DNA of 64,000 nt from Haliclona indistincta (taxonomy: Eukaryota > Porifera > Demospongiae > Haplosclerida > Chalinidae). Position numbers and translations under genes: made by a program. The stretch lies in NCBI GenBank assembly GCA_964017065.1, contig OZ024787.1, forward strand, positions 12,349,234 through 12,413,233, read 5' to 3'. Each line of letters opens with the position of its first letter. The stretch's first letter is position 1. This document shows positions 22,701-31,700 of this stretch, in pieces. The notes beneath the pieces were generated by a model that was given only the letters and a program-made list of their open reading frames with translations, had not been told where the DNA came from and did not search any database.

Positions 22701-25580
22701 AGCTGCTGCACTGCTGCAGTGCAAAATTAATCACAGCAGTCTAGATAGTAGTGTTACATACTGCATTACTAGTAATAGAATACATGAATGCTTAAAACAG
22801 CACTAAACTATCATTAGTACTGGTCACTACCTCGGTACATGTACCAATCCAGTAAAATTGATAGTAGCATGTGTTTGGTGAGAGAGAATGGCTTGCAAAG
22901 TACAAATGTTATTGAGTTTCGGTTCAAAACACTTCTTCAACACTGTTTCACACACAATCATTACACATAGCGATACACAAGTTATAACTACAGACACAGA
23001 GGAGTCATGCATAACACATGCAGCAAATAATTATTATTTGTACACACACCAAGTCCAGGGCTCTGTTATAGTACACTATAATTAACAATAGTATAGTAAC
23101 AGTGTAGTGAGAATACTTACTGCTAAACCAATTGTACTAGTGCAACAATGCAGTATAGAACTTACATAGTATACTTCATTCTTATGGGGAAGTATAGTTT
23201 GTTCTATTATTATATACAATTCAACTTAGGTCCACAATCACTACAAAACCGCTGTAAATTTCTTTATTAATTTTAGTGCCATCAAAGCATTTTCGATAGA
23301 TTACTACACAAGTTCACTCTAAGCATACTTATGTCTATGATGATGCTCTTTCTATCTCTACATAGTGCAGAGATTTTGCTCTTACGGAGTAAATTGTGCA
23401 GTAGCTCGGTTGCTGAGTAGCTATATACTCAAAAACTACAAACTTGATGTTCCTTCTCGAAGAACAAAATAGCATAAAATAAATGACTGAAACTGCAGAT
23501 GAACAACAACACATTGTTCATTTCGATCTTCTTGCATGGATCTCATCAGTGCAGTGTGTGTCAGAATGAATAAGAATTGTACAATTCAGCAATAATGATG
23601 TGTACGTATGCATGATGAGTTCTATTCAGTTGAGAGGAGTGTTGGTTTGTCGACAAGCTCTTTCTGGAAAAAACTTGGAATAGTTTCCCAACATGCAGCC
23701 GGTATGCAGTGAGATAGGATCATTCTGCTACCAAAACAGGCAATTATTACCTGAAGTATTTTAAAATTATTATACATGTACTTGGACCTAATTTTTTTCT
23801 GTTGATACTATCATCATCATCCAGGTATGTACGTGCTGCCAGTATTTCTAGTTTGATGTACAACGCTTACAATAAAGATAATATCAAACACCGGTAGTGT
23901 CCTTTATTTATAAATGTATCAGTTAATCAGTAATGCATGTAAAATTGTTATTACTGCAATTGGCCTAACATAGCACACAATGTTATGCATCTAGTAGTAT
24001 GATTGTTTGTAGCTAATGGAACAATTCTATGCAGGCTGAAGTAGTGCGTAGTCTGTGTCGCCAGTGTGGTCTGCCTGACAAGGGGTCGAAGCTGGAGTGT
24101 GTTTTAAGGTTACAAAAAACAGATTGTAACATCAATATGTCTATAATAATAATAATAATAATGGTGTTCAATTGGCTTCTTGATATGCTTACCTTACCAT
24201 AGAATGATTCTCCATCCTTATTGCCTAGAGACAGGAATATTCGTTGCACTATGCACTAACTTAAAGCTCACCAGCTACACAGTATGAAACTCATTCAACT
24301 GCATCACAGAGTTCACATACAGGTCGTTTGATTCATGTTTGTCAAACTCAAAGCAATGTCTCACATGCTATAATAATGTGATAGCTCTGTACTACATTTA
24401 TCTCATGTATAGTACTAGCCTCGCCTCCAGGCCACTCCCTCTGCTGAGGAGATGAACGAGGAAGGAGGGTGTGGCCTGGGGACGAGGCTAGTATACATGT
24501 GAAATACAATATTTATTTAATAGAACACAGCTGAAACAATCGTATGATTAGATCTATATTTTAACAATGTGAACACATTAATTTTTGCTGAACAAAATAA
24601 AAATTGACAAGAGAGAACAGAAACATAGAATCTGAAACTGCAGACAGTCGACAATTAACAAGAGTTATCAGACTGTTTCGATCTATCGGATCTCATCAGT
24701 GCAGTCAATCAGACATAGTTTGAGAGATGAAGTGTGTGAGAGAGAGTGTGAGTACATATTATGTAAGTGATTAAGAATGTGCGTGCGTGAAGGTTTTATT
24801 TACAAAACTTGTAAAACCTGAATTTCATTCAGGTTTCATTATTGACCTTCAATCAGCAGAAGCTCATTATTCCATCTCACATATCATATTTTTGTTTTCC
24901 TAGTAGAAATTGTTTTCCTTATTAAAAAATATAGGTGAATTTTACAAATACACGCGCGCGCACGCACGCACACACACACGCACGCACGCACACACACACA
25001 CACGCATACACAGAGTTTTGGTTTTGCTCATAACAAAATATGTGTGTAAGATAGAGAGTGAAAGCAGACAGATTTGGAGAGAGCTATAGAGTAAGAGACA
25101 GATGAAAATACAGAGATAGAAACATCGAGAGGGAATAAAAAAGACAATGAGAGAGAGAGAGGAGAGAGGAAAGGGAGAGATCTCTTTGATGGCTACGGAT
25201 TCCATGATGACAAGTACTCTAACCACTATCCATGCCGCCCTAGCTGACAACCCATGTCAAGTGACTCATTAAGTCAACAGAAACTATTAGATCAAGGTTC
25301 AGCTATAGGTAACCGTAAAGCCATCTGCTATAGGCATGAACAGTTCGGGGCACCAATCACATAATTAAGTTCATGCATGCATGGTAGTGCAGTAGCCATC
25401 AATTCAACTGCTGTCCAGACTACATAGTGACTTTGTTGCTGGTTAGTATTACATCAACACAGCACTGCAAGCATAGAATGCAAGACCAATAGGGCCGGAG
25501 CAGCATCCCTGCGACACACAAAAATGCTACAGCAACTGGTTATTGAGGAGACAGAGAGCGAGAGAGAGAGAGAGAGAGAA

Positions 25581-25613
<33 letters not shown>

Positions 25614-26613
25614 GAGAGAGAAGAGGAAGAGACTGGGATAAGACAGTCATGCTATTGACGACACACATATTGACCTACGTACACAACAAAATGCTTAACC
25701 CTCTAATGCCTACACATCGACAAGGCATCTATTTACATTGTATCAACCTTTCTCTATATAGTATCATGATGTACATAGTACATGCACACATTGCATTTTG
25801 ACACTAGGGAGGTCTGAATTACTTTACTATCTATGCAGGCACGTACACACACAACATACACTACACATTATAGTATGGAGACTAGGTATACGTACAGTAA
25901 TAACTTACACGTGAAGACGGCTAAAGGGCAGCGCCAGCATCAGGAGCAAGGACTGCCAAGGAGCATCAGCTATCTTCCAAGCAATCTCCAGATAGTGCTA
26001 CCTTTGGTGGAGCTTTATAGAAGCTTCCGGCCTGTGATTGAGATTTCCGGCCTGTGCGTGGAGTAGGCGGATGACAAGGTCTGACTATTTCCGGCCTGTG
26101 AGTGGAGGTATTTCCGGCCTGTGCGTGGAGCCGGATGACAACCCCCTATCATGTAAATTGGAACGGACGTATATCTAAACGTAAACGTGCGCGAACAAAT
26201 TCACGGAACGTACACGGTGTTTTACTAATTACACCAGTTTTGGTGTAATTTTGGAGCATGCGCAGACAGTCTGTACCATGTACCATGCCAGGCCATCTCT
26301 CAGCTTTGGGGGAGTGGCCTGGAGGCGAGGCCGGCTAGGTCTAGTCTAGGGCCGCTGTTTTCTGTCCAGGGCCTGAAAGACAGTCACTGCACTGGCAGTT
26401 ATGGCGTAGCCACAATGACATGGAGTAATATCGCGACTGCTCGCCATCCTTTTGCACAAGATTCAATCTCTGACCATCCTTGGACACTGTTACTTGAGGG
26501 ACTCGACTGCAAAGCTGCCGTGTAAAACATCGTGCGACGGTCATTTGCCTCGCGATCGTGCGCAACGCCATGGCTTGTTTCACCAGCATGCAAATGTTTA
26601 CCGCAAAGTACAT
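14046..26613 (-). CDS. BBOX1/TMLHE-type 2-oxoglutarate dioxygenase gene, probably damaged
   Basis: Exons in order: 26613 to about 26342, 18158-17977, 17247-17189, 17137-17062, 17013-16966, 16585-16458, 15936-15793, possibly 15732-15649, 15004-14936, 14885-14781 and 14132-14046. Exon 1 has an arginine-rich mitochondrial-type leader (MALRTIARQM...) and the zinc-binding WLRHNCQCSDC of the N-terminal domain. Exon 2 has DVKWEAGQWS. Exon 6 has the iron ligands HTD (LPLHTDLSYCHCPPG). Exon 7 has CVTGGVSELLDGY. The 14885 exon has the third iron ligand and 2OG arginine in NNHRVLHGR. These enzymes hydroxylate trimethyllysine or gamma-butyrobetaine in carnitine synthesis; the leader favours the mitochondrial TMLHE type. 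Two defects show: an in-frame TAG at 15861-15863, and no GT donor after exon 1, where a hairpin repeat abuts. One or two short exons were not resolved. Confidence 0.65.
15861..15863 (-). other. In-frame stop codon in dioxygenase exon 7
   Basis: The frame reads ...VVEEMRE, TAG, HPTQLELLSK..., with family-like sequence continuing on both sides. It is either a nonsense mutation or an assembly error. Confidence 0.6.
16151..16456. mobile_element. TA-flanked MITE forming most of a dioxygenase intron
   Basis: The left end is TA-CCGTATTTCTTC. The right end, inverted, is TA-CCATATTTTTCTC. The right TA and its neighbouring base coincide with the donor ACAG|GTACCATATT of exon 6. No coding content. Confidence 0.45.
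18418..18495. repeat. Short hairpin, 24-base arms
   Basis: GCTGCTCGTACGCGATATTACAGC at 18418-18441 is inverted at 18472-18495 with one mismatch. It lies in the first intron of the dioxygenase gene. Confidence 0.6.
18590..19127. mobile_element. TTAA-flanked MITE in dioxygenase intron 1
   Basis: TTAA occurs at 18590-18593 and 19124-19127. The ends carry inverse TTAAGTTTT...ACCTG and ACGTGTAACG blocks. It has several internal palindromes around CGTAC and CTCGA motifs. The TTAA target suggests piggyBac- or Kolobok-type mobilisation. Confidence 0.45.
20060..20146. repeat. Nested hairpin MITE, left arm copy
   Basis: TAGCCTCGTTCCCAGGCCAC is inverted at its other end (GGCTGGAGGCGAGGCTA). A matching hairpin sits in the opposite arm at 24410-24492. 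The ends resemble those of the element at 29793-30360. Confidence 0.55.
21255..21350. repeat. Short tandem repeat, CTCTATACTCATGC units
   Basis: Imperfect repeats of about 14-20 bases (CATGCCTCTATACT) inside the centre of the foldback element. Confidence 0.5.
22125..22715. repeat. 23-bp minisatellite with 26-bp variants
   Basis: About 25 copies of TAGCTGCTGCACTGCTGTTGTAC. Some copies carry one extra CTG triplet, and variants with ACTACTG appear at regular intervals. It lies in the centre of the foldback element. Confidence 0.85.
24034..24120 (+). pseudogene. SAP-domain-like exon fragment inside foldback element
   Basis: After a TTCTATGCAG acceptor-like site, the plus strand reads AEVVRSLCRQCGLPDKGSK and then LECVLRL. 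This matches the two-helix SAP DNA-binding motif (L...GLP.KGSK.E...RL). No start, partner exon or intact gene is visible. It is probably a captured or decayed gene piece. The nearby plus-strand exon-like stretch near 20590-20690 (EMPAFPVGSKVSPVKC...) may belong to the same source. Confidence 0.4.
24410..24492. repeat. Nested hairpin MITE, right arm copy
   Basis: Inverse counterpart of 20060-20146 (CTAGCCTCGCCTCCAGGCC...GGACGAGGCTAG). Confidence 0.55.
26284..26337. repeat. Short hairpin repeat next to dioxygenase exon 1
   Basis: GCCAGGCCATCTCTC pairs with GGAGTGGCCTGGAGGC. It resembles the termini at 24417 and 29793 and lies within ten bases of the end of exon 1, where a donor site should be. 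Confidence 0.45.
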
Positions 26614-27019
26614 GTAACGAACGAGGCTACCCCATCACCCCACGAAAATTCATGTTTAGTAGTCATAGAGACCTTGGCTGCTCGAGGATGACTTAGGCGT
26701 GCCTATAACCAGCAAAGTAGCCCCTCCCACTTTTTGTTTGCAGGATAGAGAGGGTAGATAATAATACTGCCCGCTAGACCATAGATAAGGCTAGACCATA
26801 GATAAGGCTAACCAGCGTTGTAATTGATATCTCATACATACAAATCTCATGCTTCATGTTGCACTGATGCTATTGTCGTCTCAGATACAAGATCTGCTGC
26901 ACGCACACTTAGCTGTCTTTTGATTGTATCTAGCGCACACTATTTTTTGGTGCTTTATATATTACAACAAATAGTCTTTTATACGGTCAATACCAACAAA
27001 TAATAATAATTTAAAGAAA
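26614..27019. promoter_or_regulatory. Divergent intergenic region
   Basis: About 400 bases between the start of the dioxygenase gene (minus) and the small plus-strand gene at 27020. It would serve both promoters. It contains a short direct repeat (CTAGACCATAGATAAGG twice). No core promoter motif is certain. Confidence 0.35.
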
Positions 27020-27371
27020 ATGAATAGTGGAGCATTTGATTTAGTACATAGACGTTTGTTTCAGTTACATATACCACACCACACAGTGAATACAGGTGAT
27101 TCGTCACGAAAAGCGGGTCACAGTTCACTATAGGAAGGATGCATTTGATTTGGCGAGAGCAAGGGAGAGGATACTGGGTGAGACGTCAGCTGACGATGAG
27201 GGGGCTGGGTCAGTTGATGAGGAGGCGGGGCTAGTTGGTGAGGAGGAGGCGGAGCCAACTGAATATAATAAACAAAAAGGTAAAGAGTTCAAAAATGCAA
27301 TTTAACCCAAGGAATAAAATATTTCTACTTCAGGAAGATTCAGGGCTGCATTTGACGATAACGCTACTTAG
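27020..27371 (+). CDS. Small 81-residue protein, function unknown
   Basis: Three exons: 27020-27043 (ATG...TTA|GTACAT), 27096-27279 and 27334-27371. The introns are 52 and 54 bases, and the summed length of 246 is divisible by three. The product begins MNSGAFDLVIRHEKRVTVHY, continues RKDAFDLARARERILGE, has a Glu/Gly-rich middle and ends [12 protein letters not shown]. The N-terminal half looks conserved in style (charged, helical) but I cannot name it. Its last exon overlaps the proposed final myosin exon on the other strand, so one of the two 3' ends may be wrong. The 5' end faces the dioxygenase gene. Confidence 0.5.
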
Positions 27372-28721
27372 AAAAGCTTGGTATATAGAGTACTAAAAAT
27401 TAATTGAAAAATCTAGGGTCAGTATATCTAGTGACCCTTACCCGCAGTTCTGTGGTGTAGTGCGGTAGGTGCATTTGTCTGCCGCCATATTCTACGACTA
27501 GAAAGCCTCTTTTCTGAGAGCGCCCCAAAACGAATACCTCATCACCAGCTCGCAAGACAGCAGGACCAGAGTCTGAAGTGAGAAAGATAAAGAGAGATAA
27601 GGAGAGAGATAGTGTGTGTTTGTGTGATAAGGAGAGAGGGAGGGGGAGGAAGGAAGAAAGCGAGGGAAAGAGGAAGGGAGAGAGAGGGAGATCACTGCGC
27701 TGCAGTGTCTAACCTGGGAAGGGGCATCGCATTATTCTCCATTGAGGGAACGCTACTTTGTAGTTGCCGACGATAGTGTAGTTTCGAGAGCTGTATGACG
27801 TCTCGGTACCATTCCTTTGACTGTCAGGCACAGAATGATGACGACTACCATGTGAACTATAAAATTGATATAAGAAAGGAAGAAAATTGAATTTATTCAA
27901 TCTCCATCACTCTCTCCCTCCCCTCCTCTTCCTCTCTCACACCCTTTCTCCCTCCCACCCTCTCCTCCTCCTCATCTCTCACACCCTTTCTCCCACCCTA
28001 TCCTCCTCCTCATCTCTCACACCCTTTCTCCCTCCCTCCCCTCCTCCTCATCCCTCACACCCTTTCTCCCTCCCTCCCCTCCTCTCCTCTCTCACACTCA
28101 CTGTGACATTTGATGGGACTGCATCTGCTGCTGTAGCGAGTACTTGTACTGCGGCCATTGTTTTCTGACCAGGAACCCTCGCACCACACTCTGGATCAGA
28201 ATGATTGCTCTGGTACGCACTTTCTTCCTCAACCGTTCAAGCAACTGATGAAGCTCCTCCCTAGAGAAAATTAAAATCAAAGTCTCCTTCCTTCTCGCAC
28301 TTCTTAAGTCTCTTCCTCCTCGACCCCACTCTTCTTTCTTTCCTCTCTCTCCCTACATCCTCCCTCCCTCCTTTGTTCTCTTTCTTTTTCACCTTTTTTC
28401 TCGTTTGTTCCTCTCTCCCTCTCTCTCTCTCCCTCCCCCCTCTCTCTCTCCCTCCCTCTCTCTCTCTGAACTAACATGATAAAGACTTTGTTCTTGCCTA
28501 TTGCCCACATTTCCTCTGATATTTCTTCACCCTCTGCTATCAACATTCTAGCGAACATCGCCAGCAGATCCTGTGACAAGACTCACATTACAAGAATACT
28601 GTGTTTGTGTATAGTACCTCTGTCATTTCATATGGTCGACTACGGAGACGCTCTAGTGCATCAGGTGCTATGGACTGGTATCGCTTCACGAAATCCTTGT
28701 ATGACATGTAGTGAAAATAAC

Positions 28722-28758
<37 letters not shown>

Positions 28759-31700
28759 AGGGAGGGAGGGAGGGAGGGAGGGAGGGAGGGAGGGAGGGAG
28801 GGAGGGAGAGAGGGATCAATGAAAATTTCATACATGAAGTGTAGAAATTATTAAATGAAGCACTGCAAAGGTGCAGATGCCTCGGTGGAATGCCACCATT
28901 TCACATACATTACATTACAAGCTTGCCGCATATCCTGGCACACACAACGGAGTTATAGCATAAATAATAGTATACCGTGTACAATTGTAGTGATCCTGCT
29001 ACTTATGATCCTGCACTAATAAAAATAATTCTTCAGATTTAACGTGTGCATCACGTGCACGTTACCAGTGACCATGCATGCAGCCTTGTCATTGTACTGT
29101 GAGATGAAGGGCGTGCTCGCTCAGGCTCACGAAACACATCCTCATCGCGTTGGAAGCCAGGAATGAGCGACCGCTGTCTGGTTACTTGTTCAAGCTAAAT
29201 ATGCATCTTTCAACGTGTGCTCTACAATACTATATATGCATTCCTGCCCATACAGTAAGCTAAAAAATTATTGGCATATTATGTGCTGTATCGTTGATTG
29301 CCTAGCTGTGCTACGATAAAAAAAAACAACATTTTATCAATAAAAATAGCCTTCAATGATAGCAGCACCCACCACCTCACTGAAGACCCCGGGACTACCG
29401 GCCTCCGGCCAGAGTGCTATCCAGAGCCAACAACTCCAGCAGCTGTGTGCTGACAGCTGCTTTCACAGTCATTATTGGGGAGGAATTCACACTGATCCCA
29501 GTCGCTCCTTCTTGCGAAGGGTGTGAACCCACGACTCTGGTAGCACTCTCAATTAAAAAAGGTTTTTGAATTTTTTTTCAACATAGTCTGCCCAGGGTTC
29601 GAACCCGGGTACCCCACGTTATAAGGCTAACGCACTAGCCACTGAGCTAACCGGTCACTTACTCATGTGGGCGTTTATCAGTTATTATAAGGTGGAGTTG
29701 CTAGGGTCAAATTTTTTGCTGATTAAGAATATGATAAACATTTGCCCAAGAGTAAAATAATATAAGAGAGAGTATCTATATCCGTCAGGCAGTAGTCTCG
29801 TCCCCAGACCACTCCCCTTCTGCTTTGCTTGGTACCTTTTTAATTGAGAGTGCTAGTTAAATGAAAGCAAATTCCTGGTTCAATGACGTGATTGTCACAC
29901 GCGAAATCATGTGCACAATAATTAGCTACCTGGTCTTCTATCAAGCTCTTCAAAAGACACACCACTATAACTATGCTAGATTTACTGTTACGAAGCAAGT
30001 TGAAAATACTTGGTAGCACTAGGTAGCAAAGAGACTTCCCAGCGCCTGTGGGAAGAGAAATAAACACGTCTCGCCCTGCTACGAAATTGACCACGACTTC
30101 TTGTTGCTCAGCCGATAAACATGAATATCCATGCTGTTCGGCGCTCTTCGATATCGATTCCATGATAGCACTCCTTGGGTAAGCCATGATCAATGTAAGT
30201 GGTTGTCGCGTGCAGGTCATGTGAATTTTTTGAAATACTGCAATCTGATTGGTATTTCACAATTCTGAGAATGAAACGTCACGGAATCAGGAATTTGCCT
30301 TCATTTAACCAGACCCTCTACCAAGCAAAGCGGAAGGGGAGTGGACTGGGGACGAGACTGGTCAGGCAGAGGAGGTTGGAAGCATTAATATTCAGTCATG
30401 TGACTTGCGATTTGTCAATGGCGCTTCAATACAGTGTATGGGAAACCACCACTTCCTCGGGCCGTAGCAGCTTGCACTCTTCTCCTGACTAAATTTAGCA
30501 TCAATCGATAGCTCTTGCAAAGAAGATTACAAATATGCAATCTGCCCGATCCAACCCATAGGTCGCTGAGCTGCTACGGCCCGAGGGAGTGGTGACAATC
30601 CTCCAACAATACAAATGCAATACAGATGCTCAAGCAAAGTACAGCAATCACAATGCAGTATATTAGTTATGCAATCAGAAGCCAATCAGTGCTGACCGCT
30701 AATTCAAATGGGCGTGTCTATAATGTTCAGTTCAAGTGCAGGGCACAAGCACACGAGCGAGATTGCGTCCATAGCTTGCTTACACAATTGCTGTAGTGAA
30801 ATTCTAACCTATCAGCTTCTTGGCAGTCAACTGTGGATAGCTTTGCCTTTGAAGAACTCCACAGCCATGACCGATTGCGAGTGAGCAAATTGAGCCACAA
30901 CTCATGAACTAAGATTTGTATAAAGTTTTCCGATGTTCTAAAGCGAGATAATACCGTGTTCTAAATCATTGCTAGTTTCAGAGCTTAACTTTCAGCGTGC
31001 GCTACAAAACTGAACCAGCCGTGAGCAATTCACGTGGTAACTTACGCACTAAGCTTTAAAATCAAAGTTCTTGAAATTCAAATCCGAGAATGTATCGATT
31101 TCTACCAGTGTTGCTTGTTTCAGCAATTAGTTTTCAGCGAGCTACGAGAAATCGTTGCGACAGACTGACAGAATGACTGACAACACGACTACTGTATGCC
31201 TCGTGGCTCCGCCCACCGAGGCATAATTATTCTGCTAATCAGTTACATACCTCCTTGCATTAGGTCAACTGTTTCGAATATTGTAAGATCCTTTATTTGC
31301 TGACTGACAACCTCACGATCAAACCTGCCGGGGGTCTGGGTCGAGTTAGACTAGAGAGGAGAGGGAAAGAGAGGTACACATTAAACAGTGGATGAACACA
31401 ATGTAAGAATTGAGCAAACCTTTAAACACATGATATATCGTGGTTTTGATTTTCTTAGTGCATTCAGAGCATCCTCGATATGTGTCTATGAGTGAGTGGG
31501 TGAGGGAGTGAGTGAGTGGGTGAGTGAGTGAGTGGTTGGGTGAGTGGGTGAGTGGTTGGGTGAGTGAGTGAGTGAGTGAGTGGTTGGGTGAGTGAGTGAG
31601 TGGTTGAGTGAGTGAGTGAGTGAGTGAGTGAGTGAGTGAGTGAGTGAGTGATAGCTTACTTGAAAATCCTGCATAAATGAAGTAGGGTGTCTCTCTGTTT

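Larger units (their letters stand above)
19150..26150. mobile_element. 7-kb foldback element with long inverted arms and 8-bp TSD
   Basis: ATGTAAAT at 19142-19149 is repeated at 26151-26158. The ends are inverse copies (TTGTCATCCGGCTCCACGC) and continue as long inverted arms, about 19159-20390 against 26141 down to about 24165. Arm R has about 0.78 kb of extra sequence (near 24765-25545). Near each end CACAGGCCGGAA occurs four times, which looks like clustered transposase-binding sites. The centre holds a minisatellite and small gene-like exons but no transposase, so the element is non-autonomous. Long arms with an 8-bp duplication fit MULE-, hAT- or P-type foldback elements. The whole element lies in intron 1 of the dioxygenase gene. 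Confidence 0.7.

Noticed and set aside
26342..26613. Second, separate dioxygenase gene
   Set aside because: Its content (WLRHNC zinc motif) and the 17977-18158 exon cover successive halves of one N-terminal domain, so a single interrupted gene is simpler.
29583..29657. Functional tRNA gene
   Set aside because: The A and B boxes are present, but the acceptor stem does not pair, the anticodon arm is irregular, and it is joined to an A-rich linker and body, as in a SINE.
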